From the NCBI RefSeq assembly GCF_005405285.1, contig NZ_BJDT01000005.1:94285-158284 (forward strand): a DNA stretch of 64,000 nucleotides. Direction: 5' to 3'. Source of the stretch: Weissella sagaensis. GTDB taxonomy: Bacteria; Bacillota; Bacilli; Lactobacillales; Lactobacillaceae. The stretch's first letter is position 1. Each line of letters opens with the position of its first letter. Made by a program: the position numbers and the translations under genes. Below the pieces are notes generated by a model, which saw only the letters and a program-made list of their open reading frames with translations, was not told the origin of the DNA and searched no databases. Below, one piece after another: positions 28,129-37,503 of this stretch.

Positions 28129-28707
28129 TTATTTACTCGCTCCAGGTTCACCAGTAGTTTCACCAGGACGCTCAAACTTAGCTACTTCTTCAAGTGTTGC
28201 TAGTTGTTCATCAGTCAATGGGAATGTACCATCTACTAACTTACCCGTAATGTTCAAAGTGTAGTTTGCTTCAACCAAATCATCTCCATCAGACATATCT
28301 AACTCATCAACTGTTCCATAACCAAATTCAGCCGGGAAGACTTGATGTGTGTCTTCGCTGTCTTGCTCTTCCGTTGCGTAGCGCTTATCAGCAACCACAC
28401 GCCAAACCTTAACTGACTTACCGTTGTGCTTAGCGTCCTTGATGATATCTACTGATTTGTCACCTGGGGCAACATAAGTTGTCAATTCGATTGAGTCTTC
28501 ATTTGTTGATGGCATAACAATACGCCCAAACTTTGTTTGCTCGTCAATTGAGTCACCGCCATAATCGGTCTCTCCTTCTGTTTGCCATGCTGGTAAGATT
28601 GCCTTACTACCAACTTGCGCATCAATTGATTGAATGAAGTACCAAATACTCTTTGCTAATGTTGGCTTAGCTGTTACTGTTTCAACACCGTTATCTACAT
28701 ATGCCAT
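28129..28707 (-). CDS. Major tail tube protein
   Basis: 192 residues. MAYVDNGVETVTAKPTLAKSIWYF at the N-terminus and the later YTLNITGKL segment fit the TP901-1-type major tail protein family, which polymerises into the tail tube. It lies after the tail terminator and before the chaperones. Good GGAG site. Confidence 0.85.
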   Translation of the reverse strand: MAYVDNGVETVTAKPTLAKSIWYFIQSIDAQVGSKAILPAWQTEGETDYGGDSIDEQTKFGRIVMPSTNEDSIELTTYVAPGDKSVDIIKDAKHNGKSVKVWRVVADKRYATEEQDSEDTHQVFPAEFGYGTVDELDMSDGDDLVEANYTLNITGKLVDGTFPLTDEQLATLEEVAKFERPGETTGEPGASK

Positions 28708-28719
28708 ATTATTTCTCTC

Positions 28720-29079
28720 CTATAAATATGCGGACACTAAAAAAATCACATGGAATACATCTCTGCCTACCGAATCGTCGGTAATGGTGTTTGATGTTAC
28801 TCGTGTGATTTGTTGTGTACTGTTATAAATTAGTCTTTTTATTTCATAGATTGCATCTTCTAGCTCTGCTCGATTGTCGATAGCATAGAATAAATCAATC
28901 TGTAATTCTGTTGTTGTGACCTTGCCAATTTTCCCTGACTGGCTATCATCTTCAAAATGTGTGCCAATTACGATAAAAGGCTCAGGTACTGTATCGTCTG
29001 GTAATCTCGATTTAATTGGAATACCAGTGATTTTTAAGCTGTCTCTAATTGTTGTAATTAGGCTCATCATTGGGCTCAT
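28720..29079 (-). CDS. Tail terminator / tail completion protein
   Basis: 119 residues, alpha/beta, starting MSPMMSLITTIRDSLKITGIPIKSRLPDDTVPEPFIVIG, the pattern of gpU/DUF806-like tail terminators, which cap the growing tail tube. Position between the HK97 gp10-like gene and the major tail protein agrees. Confidence 0.72.
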   Translation of the reverse strand: MSPMMSLITTIRDSLKITGIPIKSRLPDDTVPEPFIVIGTHFEDDSQSGKIGKVTTTELQIDLFYAIDNRAELEDAIYEIKRLIYNSTQQITRVTSNTITDDSVGRDVFHVIFLVSAYL

Positions 29080-29441
29080 AGCAACCCTTTCTTTATTAAG
29101 TTGTCTAGCTTCTTATAAATGAACGGTTGTTCCTGATTAAGCGCAGGTCTCATATAAGGATGTGCTGCCATTTTCCGTGTACCAAATTCGTTGTAAATTG
29201 AATATTCAGCTAACGATGTAACGTCAGCACTTAGCTCACCCGTCTTTTCTGCTGTGATATGTTGTTTCAAATAACCAGTATCAACTGGTGCATTTGCTTT
29301 AGCACGTTTTTCAACACGTAATGCTGTATTTTGAATGATATTGCTAGCTTCTGATCTAACGTTTGCAGGTTGTTTTTCGATACGCTTTAACAAATCATCT
29401 AAACCGTCAAATTTAATTACAACGCCTTTTCCCATATTCAC
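29076..29441 (-). CDS. HK97 gp10-like neck protein
   Basis: 121 residues with the family signature KANAPVDTGYLKQHI and a C-terminal EFGTRKMAAHPYMRPAL motif. These proteins sit at the head-tail interface or act as tail completion factors. It overlaps both neighbours by 4 bp. Confidence 0.9.
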   Translation of the reverse strand: MNMGKGVVIKFDGLDDLLKRIEKQPANVRSEASNIIQNTALRVEKRAKANAPVDTGYLKQHITAEKTGELSADVTSLAEYSIYNEFGTRKMAAHPYMRPALNQEQPFIYKKLDNLIKKGLL

Positions 29442-29719
29442 ACCGCCTGAACTATGACAACTGTATTCTTACGTGCCTGTAAAACAGCCTGTGGCTTGCG
29501 CTTAACGTCATCAATCAAGACATAATCTACTTGTGACAACTTGGTCTTAAAGTGCACAGCAAGCGCATTAGACGTGTATTTGCCGAACACATTCATATTC
29601 ATTTGCGTTGACACACCAGTAATGCGACATGCTAGCCAATCAGAAGTTGTGGATGTCGTATCACCCCACTCATCATCTTCAGTTGTTGTAACGATTTTAA
29701 CGCGATCATTGTATCTCAT
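29438..29719 (-). CDS. Head closure / head-tail adaptor protein
   Basis: 93 residues, beta-rich, beginning MRYNDRVKIVTTTEDDEWGDTTSTTSDW, similar in layout to SPP1 gp16-like stoppers. It closes the packaged head and binds the tail. Call based on length, fold pattern and order. Confidence 0.7.
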   Translation of the reverse strand: MRYNDRVKIVTTTEDDEWGDTTSTTSDWLACRITGVSTQMNMNVFGKYTSNALAVHFKTKLSQVDYVLIDDVKRKPQAVLQARKNTVVIVQAV

Positions 29720-30054
29720 TAGTAAAACCTCGTTATACCATTGCCACCAATCTTTTTGCGGTGCTTATCCAAATAGATAATGTACTCGGCTAGGTCATCA
29801 GTGTCCCACGTTGCCGTTACGTCACTTTCAGTTGATGATTTCTTGCCTTCGTCTCCAATACGATTGTAACGGCGCACAACAAGCTCTCTGACTATCCATG
29901 ACAAATCATCTGGCACACCCTTTAAGATGCCACCGTCTTGGTTCATATAGCTGATTAAGCGTGCTTCTGTTTCTTCCTTAATCAATTTCAACAACTCATC
30001 TTGCTTGTTATCATCAATTAGCAACAACAACTTAATTTTCATTAAATCATCCAT
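29719..30054 (-). CDS. Head-tail connector protein
   Basis: 111 residues, helical, starting MDDLMKIKLLLLIDDNKQDELLKLIKEET with DLSWIVRELVVRRYNRIGDEG, the gp6/gp15-like connector pattern that attaches under the portal. I use the ATG at 30054, six bases after GGAG; another ATG lies two codons earlier. Confidence 0.85.
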   Translation of the reverse strand: MDDLMKIKLLLLIDDNKQDELLKLIKEETEARLISYMNQDGGILKGVPDDLSWIVRELVVRRYNRIGDEGKKSSTESDVTATWDTDDLAEYIIYLDKHRKKIGGNGITRFY

Positions 30055-30106
30055 ATGCATCTCCTAATGGGCTTTTCACCCCATTCGAACAGATCTAAGC
30101 TGTCGT

Positions 30107-30532
30107 CTATGCTGGATCGGTAATTGTAACCGTAACCTTTGCAGTCTTACCACCGTCGTGTGTCTTAACTGTAATATCAACTGTTCCAGCTTTAACTGCG
30201 GTAATCTTACCGTTGTTATCAACTGTAGCAATCGCCGTATCAGCTGAACTGAACGTATACGCCTTATCAGTTGCATCAGCTGGAGCAACAGTCGCTTTAA
30301 TAGTAGCTGTGGCACCAGTTTCAAGTGCTAATGTACTTTTATCTAGTGATACACCAGTAGTAGCCTGTGCCGCTGTTTTAAATGACAATGCTGTCTTATC
30401 AGGTCTACCTTCAAAAGCTAACGCATATTTATCGTATTGCGTATTGGGTGTTAAACCAGCAATCTGAATTGGAGATGTAACACCAGTTTGTTCAACCTTA
30501 CCGTCTTTGTATAAATCAAATGTTTGAGCCAT
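30107..30532 (-). CDS. Ig-like (FN3 + BIG2) capsid or tail decoration protein
   Basis: 141 residues. Residues 1-50 look like the fibronectin-type-III-like unit seen in lactic phages (DLYKDGKVEQTGVTSPIQIAGL..NTQYDKYALAF), followed by a bacterial Ig-like group 2 domain (GVSLDKSTLALETGATATI...KAGTVDITVKTHDGGKTAKVTVT). It lies directly after the major capsid gene, so it probably decorates the capsid and may bind host surface sugars. Good AGGAGG site. Confidence 0.82.
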   Translation of the reverse strand: MAQTFDLYKDGKVEQTGVTSPIQIAGLTPNTQYDKYALAFEGRPDKTALSFKTAAQATTGVSLDKSTLALETGATATIKATVAPADATDKAYTFSSADTAIATVDNNGKITAVKAGTVDITVKTHDGGKTAKVTVTITDPA

Positions 30533-30606
30533 GTTACCTCCTTTCTACTTTAAATTGATAGTTGCCGTAGTGGCAGTCGTGTCAATACTGTCAACCTCTG
30601 GCACGA

Positions 30607-31473
30607 CTACCCCTTTAAAGACACTGACACGCCGTCTTTTTGTTGTTCCTTGATAAACAAGTCGTGATACAAACGGTTTTGGTATAGGTAGCCATCACCT
30701 TGAGTGTGTTGTCCTGGCGCAAATAAGAAGATTGCATTCTCCTTGACAACAGGAATAACAGCTTGCTTAGCAACTAGGATGAAATTGATATCCGCTGCAG
30801 CTTTTGCAGGTACATAGCCATCGGCAAAGTCATATGCTGACTTGAAACGTGTGTCATCCCAAACTTCTACTAGTTGCACACCATCAATGGATGTCACACG
30901 AGATTCTAATGCAGTTTGTCCCACATTTTGATTAGTAATTGAACGTGTGAATTCCTTTGAACGCTCCAAAAAGTCCATTACTTCTGATGATACGAAACCA
31001 ATGATATTTTGTGCACCAAACTTACGTACTGGTAGCAACGCAGCCTTTAATTGCGTGTAAACATTATCAACCGTCAATGTTTCAGTAGTTGAGTGTCCCG
31101 CTCCTTTTGCCAATGTTGAGAAACGGTATGCATCAATTTCGGGTTGTACATGATCTTGAATAAACACCTTTGAGATGTTACCAACTGCCAAATCTTGGTT
31201 AGTTTCATCAACATCTTGTGTATCTACATAGAACTCAATGTCACGGTCTTGCCCCATGGTGTAGACTTTCTTTTCATTCTCTGCTGATCCAGCATTAAAT
31301 CCCTTATTACGAGTATGTGGCTTCAATCCTGATGTTGATAGTGTCGTCAATGTAAATGAACGTCCACCATTAACCAATTGCACATCAGGCACTCCCAATG
31401 CAGCTGTCAATAGCCCTTGATTAATCTTTTGGTCAAACAGACCATTATCTTTTGTAATGTAATTAATTGTCAT
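30607..31473 (-). CDS. Major capsid protein
   Basis: 288 residues. The start MTINYITKDNGLFDQKINQGLLTAAL and later AQNIIGFVSSEVMDFLERSKEFTR fit the HK97-fold capsid proteins of Gram-positive siphophages. It follows the scaffold gene and precedes the Ig-like protein. There is no N-terminal delta domain or protease, consistent with a separate scaffold. Confidence 0.9.
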   Translation of the reverse strand: MTINYITKDNGLFDQKINQGLLTAALGVPDVQLVNGGRSFTLTTLSTSGLKPHTRNKGFNAGSAENEKKVYTMGQDRDIEFYVDTQDVDETNQDLAVGNISKVFIQDHVQPEIDAYRFSTLAKGAGHSTTETLTVDNVYTQLKAALLPVRKFGAQNIIGFVSSEVMDFLERSKEFTRSITNQNVGQTALESRVTSIDGVQLVEVWDDTRFKSAYDFADGYVPAKAAADINFILVAKQAVIPVVKENAIFLFAPGQHTQGDGYLYQNRLYHDLFIKEQQKDGVSVSLKG

Positions 31474-31491
31474 AACTTATATGTCTCCTTT

Positions 31492-32007
31492 TTATAGTCC
31501 TAAGGCATCTTTCAATGAGTTTCCTTCTGCAGTCTTTCCTGATTTTGGCGTATTGCCTCTCATTTTTTCAGTTACACTTGCTTCCACTGCTTTGTCGAAT
31601 TGTGATTTCAAAGCAGCTATATTCTCGCTTACCTTTTCAGCATCATCAGACATCACCATATCAACAAAATCAGTTGGCAATGTATTTTCTTCAAGTTGAT
31701 GTTGGGCTTCATAGCGCATTTCACGTTGGTTAAGCTCTTGCTCACGCTTATCCATTGCTTCTTGCTTAGCTTTATCTTCGGCTTCCTTGCGTTCTGCTGC
31801 GGATAACTTTGCTAACTTTTCAGCCTGATTAACAGCATTTTGCTTTTCTTCTTCCCACTTTTGCTTAGCAGTTTCCAAAGCCTTAGCCGTGCGTTTGTCG
31901 ATTAAAGAGTCCAGTTCACTTTGAGTGAATGTTTGTTCTTTTTGCTCGGTTTCAGTCGTTGCCTGTTCTTGATCTGTGGTTTGTTCTGTTTCTGTGGTTT
32001 CTGCCAT
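31492..32007 (-). CDS. Capsid scaffolding protein (DUF4355-like)
   Basis: About 171 residues, very rich in Glu, Gln, Lys and Ala, with a central coiled coil (EKLAKLSAAERKEAEDKAKQ) and a compact C-terminal segment ending SLKDALGL. This is the usual form of scaffold proteins upstream of the capsid gene. I take the ATG at 32007 behind AAGGAG; an ATG at 32088 has no ribosome site. Confidence 0.88.
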   Translation of the reverse strand: MAETTETEQTTDQEQATTETEQKEQTFTQSELDSLIDKRTAKALETAKQKWEEEKQNAVNQAEKLAKLSAAERKEAEDKAKQEAMDKREQELNQREMRYEAQHQLEENTLPTDFVDMVMSDDAEKVSENIAALKSQFDKAVEASVTEKMRGNTPKSGKTAEGNSLKDALGL

Positions 32008-32171
32008 AATAATCACTCCTTGTTTAGTCCATACACGCTTATTGCCAATTAACGCCCCATGCACGTTTCCCCACACACGACACGACAACAGCCCATATAC
32101 GCTTTGTTATTTGAATAGTTTATTGACGTGTTCAGGTCAAAATAAAAGCACCGACAACTTAATGTCAGTGC

Positions 32172-33116
32172 TTAATCTGCTAAATCATCTACCATATCTG
32201 GATCTAAATACTTGTTGTACTTCGTTAAGTCATTAGTTGATGGTACGATCGTGCTTCGACAATTAGGGTGCATTGCTGGTGCGTTCGTTCCTGGTTGGAA
32301 GTCTTTAAGTTTAAACGTCTCGCCATTCATTTCACGACAAATAGTAGATGTTCGCCTATCCAACACTGCCATAAACTCATATTCTTCAACACCCATTTCT
32401 TCATAGCGTTTAGCTGTTGTTGAATTAGCAACATAGGTGCTTTCAGTTCGAACTAAGCGTTCTGTGTTGGCTCTTGTGCTATCAAATATCTTTCGCAATC
32501 GTCTAGCCGTAACAACTGGATTATTGCCATTGATTGCTGCCTTAACTAACTCATCTTTCAATTTATTAGCCAACGCATCATTATTACGCCAAATCCTTGA
32601 TGAGTAGTTAGCACCGCTCCATTCCATATTAAGAATGTTTTCAATTTCACGATTATTTAGCGTTTTAATAGCGTTACCCGCAACTAATGCCCCATATACA
32701 TAAGCACTCTCACTCTTCAAATAATCAGTGAATGACCCGACTTGTTCGTTGCTAGCTTGCAACATGCGAAACTCAATCTCTAACTTCAACAATTCCAATC
32801 GACTAATTTTTGATGACATATATTGCGCATTCAGCCGTCTAAGCAATTCCGGGTTCTTCTTATTCGCTTTGCGATAAGCATTAGCCCGCTTAACATAATC
32901 ACTCATATCAACGTCTCTGACACGTTTCATAGCTTCTTGATAACTTAACTTGTTGTCTTTAGCATATGTGTCGTAGAAGTCGTATATCTTCTTATCAATA
33001 TCTTTGGCCGCTTGCTTATATTCACCTAACACAGCGTTAGTTAATTCAGGGTCATCTTTATCCAATTGCGCCATGATTTTTTGTGTGCGTTTAGTCCAAT
33101 AATCATTGTTCTTCAT
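32172..33116 (-). CDS. Phage head morphogenesis / minor capsid protein (Mu gpF-like)
   Basis: About 314 residues. The C-terminal half holds the gpF/SPP1 gp7 domain: RTESTYVANSTTAKRYEEMGVEEYEFMAVLDRRTSTICREMNG in separate conserved blocks, then MHPNCRST with the Cys/His pattern. It is a minor head protein linked to the portal. The start is unclear; ATGs at 33128, 33122 and 33116 all overlap the portal gene end. Confidence 0.88.
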   Translation of the reverse strand: MKNNDYWTKRTQKIMAQLDKDDPELTNAVLGEYKQAAKDIDKKIYDFYDTYAKDNKLSYQEAMKRVRDVDMSDYVKRANAYRKANKKNPELLRRLNAQYMSSKISRLELLKLEIEFRMLQASNEQVGSFTDYLKSESAYVYGALVAGNAIKTLNNREIENILNMEWSGANYSSRIWRNNDALANKLKDELVKAAINGNNPVVTARRLRKIFDSTRANTERLVRTESTYVANSTTAKRYEEMGVEEYEFMAVLDRRTSTICREMNGETFKLKDFQPGTNAPAMHPNCRSTIVPSTNDLTKYNKYLDPDMVDDLAD

Positions 33117-34677
33117 CCACATCACCATCGTCAGACTTTAAATCAGGATAAGCATCTTGCTGTTCTGCAAATTCATCTGCTGCTTTCGCCTTTTCATCTG
33201 CCAAGCGTTGCATTTCAGTCTCTGCATCAATGCCTGTAAACGTCTCCAACAAATTAAACAACGTCTCATCACTAATAATGCCATACAACTCTTTAAGCTG
33301 TGAGATACGCTCTTCGTCGTTCTGGGGAACATTTGGTGTGAATTGCACTTGCACATCGTTAATGCGGTTGTACAAGCCTTCTTGCTTGCCAATCGTGGCA
33401 ACGCTATTCTTAATACTCCAAACATTACCTAATAAACGCAACCTGCGCATGATACCACGCGTTAACAAGCGTTCCTTAGTCTTACGTAGATTATCGTTAC
33501 CCATTAGCTTATATTTCATGGACTCACCTGATTGTGTACCAGCGAAGTTTTGGTCATTCGTATCTGGTGTGAATGTGAACCGTAAAATGTCATCAACTAA
33601 ACGCTTCTTATACGCCTCTGCACCAGTCGTATCATATGACTTAGTCAAATAATAAGCGTCAGGGTTAACACCATCAGGGTCGCTATTATTATCCAATACC
33701 AACAAGCGTGCCTTTAACATTTTATTCATGACATCGCTTGATGAATTGTCATTTGTAATTGGGTTATCATATTGATCTAACTTAACTTCGCCATTTTCAT
33801 CCGTGACATATTCAGGTTCTGCAGTTCCAGTGGCTGGGTTACCTTTAATGACCAAATAAGCATCGTTCATATCCTGTTGGAAATTAGCTAACTCCGATTG
33901 TGACAAATCATAGGCATCAATGCCGTCTAATACACTCTCGAAGTCGCCTAAGCGTTCTTCGTTGTTTTTGTATTCATTAATCGGCACGCCATTAAACATA
34001 TGTTCAGCAACATTAACTAACTTCATGCTGTCATATGAATTGTTTTCAGTTTTGAAGTAGCAAACATTGCTAGTCGTGTAAACTTCAACAAAACTATTTG
34101 TTTCTGTATCGCTGTACTTAATTTGGTAAAATCTAACACCAAACAATGAGTTTTCAGCAATCGTGTCATCGTAAACAACAAAGGTTTGTTCTGGTGCTAA
34201 CTTAGTAATACGTTCCTGTGCATCACTATCTGTATAAACCAGTTCATAAGCTCGGCCATAGATGCTTAAATCGGTTTCAATCAAACCATCGTGATAATCA
34301 GCACCGTTTTGTTTTGAAAAATCTTCAATCTTTTCTAGCAGTTTATCGTCACTGTTGTACTGAATGGGATTACCCAACATATAACCTTGCATGAACACTG
34401 TGATGTATTTTGCCCAATCACTAGCAATACGATTATCAGCTCTATTTTTATCTCTGCCAGTGTCACGCTGTTTGATGTTGTTATCCGCTAAATAGTAGCG
34501 TTTAAGCTCTTGCAAACGTGGCAACTGATTGCGCAGAAACGTATTAATAAAATCATGCAAACGTGCTGTAAAACGTTCTCCGCTTAAATCATTAATACTT
34601 TCGAATTCATCAGCTGACATCTTAAATACGTCATTTGCGTATTGGTTAAATCTTGTGCTTTGTAAGAAATCAGTCAT
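33103..34677 (-). CDS. Portal protein (SPP1 gp6 type)
   Basis: 524 residues. It shows the SPP1-type portal pattern: NRIASDWAKYITVFMQGYMLGNPI near residue 85 in pieces, the DLSIYGRAYELVY region, and a helical stem (about 360-430) with QSGESMKYKL. Twelve copies form the DNA entry ring. The acidic C-terminus overlaps the head morphogenesis gene. It follows terL by 4 bp. Confidence 0.92.
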   Translation of the reverse strand: MTDFLQSTRFNQYANDVFKMSADEFESINDLSGERFTARLHDFINTFLRNQLPRLQELKRYYLADNNIKQRDTGRDKNRADNRIASDWAKYITVFMQGYMLGNPIQYNSDDKLLEKIEDFSKQNGADYHDGLIETDLSIYGRAYELVYTDSDAQERITKLAPEQTFVVYDDTIAENSLFGVRFYQIKYSDTETNSFVEVYTTSNVCYFKTENNSYDSMKLVNVAEHMFNGVPINEYKNNEERLGDFESVLDGIDAYDLSQSELANFQQDMNDAYLVIKGNPATGTAEPEYVTDENGEVKLDQYDNPITNDNSSSDVMNKMLKARLLVLDNNSDPDGVNPDAYYLTKSYDTTGAEAYKKRLVDDILRFTFTPDTNDQNFAGTQSGESMKYKLMGNDNLRKTKERLLTRGIMRRLRLLGNVWSIKNSVATIGKQEGLYNRINDVQVQFTPNVPQNDEERISQLKELYGIISDETLFNLLETFTGIDAETEMQRLADEKAKAADEFAEQQDAYPDLKSDDGDVDEEQ

Positions 34678-34681
34678 TTAC

Positions 34682-35965
34682 TCACCTCCCTAATCCTAAT
34701 TGTTTAAATGCTTCCATTCTGTCTGTCGTGCTCTTGCGTGACATAATCAATGGTTCAACGGCGTATCTCATTGAGTCCATTAAATGGTTATCCCTATCAA
34801 CAGGTTTACTTATCCATTCGCCTTGCTTATTTTTGTCATAAACATAAGCGTTCAATTCTTTGATCGTATGTTGGCACTTAGGCAATACATGTATCTTAAA
34901 GTCTTGTAAATAAGTAACACCAAATAAGATTTCGTATTTATGTGCTCTTGTCATATGAGGAATACCTTTGTTGCGTAACTCCTGTATCATACGGTCACCA
35001 CCACTGGCATAATCAGCTCTAATCTCAGCACGTTGATAACCATTGTTTAATAGCCACTTCAATATGTCGTTGGTTAGCATATGTTGCTTGTACATTTCGT
35101 TGAATATGTAAACATCTTTAGTCTTAGTATTCACCGCCAATTCAATAAATGCTGTTGGGTCAGGACCAAAGCCCCAGTCCATACCACGCACCACATGAGC
35201 ACCTTTAATTACTTCTTTAATATCAAATTGTTCAACCACTGTATTTTCATAAATAAGTCCTTCAGCAATACCCCAGTCGCCATAAACAGCTACCCTAGAA
35301 CGTCTTGGGTTACGCTTAGTCATTTCTAACAAGCTATTAACGTAGTCTTGGTCTAAGAATGGGTTATCTTTGTAAGTCGTTGTTAGCGATAACGAATTAG
35401 CTACCTTTGTCTTTTCATCAAAGAAACGCTTCTTAAGCCAATGGTGTTCATTCCATGGATTAAAGGTTAATACTGTTTGATAAAAGCCATTTGGGTCATT
35501 TATAATTCCACGCATTGACTCATCAACTGTATTAAAAGCCTCTTCAAGTTCCAACTGATAGCTTTCTTCCACCCACAATCTACATAAGTTACCCGTTTCA
35601 ACCGAAATAGATGTAATTGATAGTGGTTTATCGGCGCCACGAAACAATATCTTTTGCCCTGTCGGCTTATAAGTTATCTCGGGCAACGATCCATTGAATT
35701 GGAATAGATTACCAACACCCATACGATTAGCAACTTTTTGCAACAAAGTAAATGTACTTTGCCGATTAGTATTTGCGTATCGCCTCAACACCAACCAATT
35801 AACATAAGGTTTCGTAACAATATCATAAATAACCTTAGTCGCTGTTGCCTCGCTTTTACCACTACCACGACTGCCCTTATAAGCTATATAACGCATCTTA
35901 CTGTTGAACAATGGGGCATATGCACCACTTACCATTTCAGGAAGTTTCCAATCAATTGTTGTCAT
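34682..35965 (-). CDS. Terminase large subunit
   Basis: 427 residues. The ATPase domain has the Walker A-like KGSRGSGKSEATA near residue 30 and Walker B LWVEESYQLE. The nuclease domain has VRGMDWGFGPDPTAFIEL (first catalytic Asp), DYASGGDRMIQELR and DNHLMDSMRYAVE. It belongs to the terminase_3/6C family of Gram-positive siphophages and pumps and cuts DNA into the prohead. Its ATG overlaps the stop of the small subunit. Confidence 0.95.
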   Translation of the reverse strand: MTTIDWKLPEMVSGAYAPLFNSKMRYIAYKGSRGSGKSEATATKVIYDIVTKPYVNWLVLRRYANTNRQSTFTLLQKVANRMGVGNLFQFNGSLPEITYKPTGQKILFRGADKPLSITSISVETGNLCRLWVEESYQLELEEAFNTVDESMRGIINDPNGFYQTVLTFNPWNEHHWLKKRFFDEKTKVANSLSLTTTYKDNPFLDQDYVNSLLEMTKRNPRRSRVAVYGDWGIAEGLIYENTVVEQFDIKEVIKGAHVVRGMDWGFGPDPTAFIELAVNTKTKDVYIFNEMYKQHMLTNDILKWLLNNGYQRAEIRADYASGGDRMIQELRNKGIPHMTRAHKYEILFGVTYLQDFKIHVLPKCQHTIKELNAYVYDKNKQGEWISKPVDRDNHLMDSMRYAVEPLIMSRKSTTDRMEAFKQLGLGR

Positions 35966-36813
35966 TAGATATCCTCCTTAAATGGTTCAATATTGATTGT
36001 GACTTCGCCACTGCCACCACTTAACAACTCAGATTTCTTTTCAGCAATATCAGCTTCAGCAGTCAGCTTGCGCACCTGTGCATTTTGCATATCATCAGGT
36101 GTTAGTTTATTTAACTCTTCAAGCAGTTTCTTTTGCGCAGCCTGTTTATCGTACAAATCAAGGACAACACCATCACGACCTATTGATACCTTTTTGATTA
36201 GGCTCGTATCAACCTTTGATTTGTCTTTGAGTTGCACCCATGATTGATGATGCTTAACGGGATTATCGTCAGCATCCAACTTTACATTCCCTTCGTTATC
36301 AGTTGCTAAAACATCATAAGCACCAAAGTCCAAATAATCGCCAATATCTGAAAATGATTGCTTCATTAGTTCAGCTAACACATCTTCTTTATTAGCGCCT
36401 AGGTCATGTAAACGTGCTTGCCTCATACCCTGAATAAGTGATTGTACCTTAGCATTTCTTAGCATTCTAGAACCATTAACCATTGCTGTGTCATAGTCCA
36501 CATCATACACATTTATATACGCTTGCGTTGCGTTGAAAAGTCTCACATACTCGATAACAAAAGCTTTTTGCTTATCAGTTAAGTCGCTATCAGCTAGTTC
36601 ATCAACGACCTGTTCCACTTTATTTTTTGTATGCGTACTTTTTGATTTTGTACGCGTACCTTTTTGGGATGGTGCATCCTTATTTCTAGACCAGCTATAA
36701 CGTTGTTTCCAACTCTTAACTGTGCTTAAAGCAACATTGTATTTATTGGCAATATCTTTATACTTCATACCGACATTGTAGTCTTCTTCAGCATTTTCCC
36801 ACTTCTCGGTCAT
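35965..36813 (-). CDS. Terminase small subunit
   Basis: 282 residues. The N-terminus has a helix-turn-helix (MKYKDIANKYNVALSTVKSWKQRYSW), then a basic linker, then the terminase small-subunit domain (about 75-165: LTDKQKAFVIEYVRLFNATQAYINV...NAKVQSLI). It recognises the packaging site and recruits the large subunit. The ATG overlaps the stop of the preceding 36-aa gene (TAATG). Confidence 0.9.
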   Translation of the reverse strand: MTEKWENAEEDYNVGMKYKDIANKYNVALSTVKSWKQRYSWSRNKDAPSQKGTRTKSKSTHTKNKVEQVVDELADSDLTDKQKAFVIEYVRLFNATQAYINVYDVDYDTAMVNGSRMLRNAKVQSLIQGMRQARLHDLGANKEDVLAELMKQSFSDIGDYLDFGAYDVLATDNEGNVKLDADDNPVKHHQSWVQLKDKSKVDTSLIKKVSIGRDGVVLDLYDKQAAQKKLLEELNKLTPDDMQNAQVRKLTAEADIAEKKSELLSGGSGEVTINIEPFKEDI

Positions 36814-36923
36814 TACATATCACCACCTCGCTTTTTCTTTTGTGCTTTAACAGCTTTCTTTTTCTTATTATCAATGTTGCTGATGATTTCGTTTTCTATT
36901 CTGCGGTACCATTCATTTGCCAT
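36813..36923 (-). CDS. 36-aa basic phage protein upstream of terS
   Basis: ATG at 36923 behind AGGGG, stop overlapping the terS start as TAATG. It starts MANEWYRRIENEIISNIDNKKKKAVK and ends with many Lys and Arg residues. Translational coupling to terS on one side and to the 58-aa gene on the other supports it. Function unknown. Confidence 0.6.
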   Translation of the reverse strand: MANEWYRRIENEIISNIDNKKKKAVKAQKKKRGGDM

Positions 36924-37100
36924 TTACTTGCCCCTGCCATGAACCATTTCATAATACGCAATTGCTACAAGTGCTCCGGCAAAATAGCCAATCGTATAAT
37001 CATCAATTGTTTTAAAATGCATAACTATTTCAGCTATTATACTTATCGATATTGTTGAGAAAAACCAAAGACACACCCACATTAATTTTTTTGTATTCAT
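36924..37100 (-). CDS. 58-aa membrane protein
   Basis: ATG at 37100. It has two hydrophobic helices (LMWVCLWFFSTISISIIAEIV and IGYFAGALVAIAYYEMV) separated by a polar loop. Its stop is directly followed by the ATG of the 36-aa gene. No recognised family; a small late-operon membrane protein. Confidence 0.55.
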   Translation of the reverse strand: MNTKKLMWVCLWFFSTISISIIAEIVMHFKTIDDYTIGYFAGALVAIAYYEMVHGRGK

Positions 37101-37106
37101 GTGTTA

Positions 37107-37370
37107 TTACTCGCTTTCATCAAATAATTCAAAATGAAATAACTGGTCAGAATATTTAGCAGTAAAGTTGCCCACTAATTTCATAAGTTCTGTTTCATTC
37201 AAATTATTTCTTTCCTTTTTTACACCAATTTGAATAGCTTCAATTAACATGTAATAGATAGATAAATCAACACAGCCAATAACTTCATCACCAACGGTTA
37301 TATCCACTTTCTTATCGCCATTAGCAATTGCTTGTTCTAATTTAGATTGCAACATTTTCGCAAAATCCAT
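37107..37370 (-). CDS. Hypothetical phage protein, 87 aa
   Basis: 87 residues, alpha/beta, starting MDFAKMLQSKLEQAIANGDKKVDITVGDEVIGCVDLS. It opens the late operon after the terminator of the upstream accessory cassette, with an AGAGG site. No family recognised. Confidence 0.6.
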   Translation of the reverse strand: MDFAKMLQSKLEQAIANGDKKVDITVGDEVIGCVDLSIYYMLIEAIQIGVKKERNNLNETELMKLVGNFTAKYSDQLFHFELFDESE

Positions 37371-37390
37371 ATCAATACCTCTTTCAGTGC

Positions 37391-37424
37391 AAAATAAAAA
37401 GACAGCGATTTAGTAATCGTTGCC
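37391..37424 (-). terminator. Terminator of the accessory two-gene cassette
   Basis: On the minus strand GGCAACGATTA and AAATCGCTGTC form a hairpin with TTTTT directly after it. It separates the cassette at 37504-38920 from the morphogenesis genes. Confidence 0.7.
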
Positions 37425-37503
37425 TTTGCAATTAATAATATTTCGTCTTAATAGAATTAAAAATATTTTCCCCTAGATTTGTTAATCCTAGTTAGTTTTT
37501 ATT

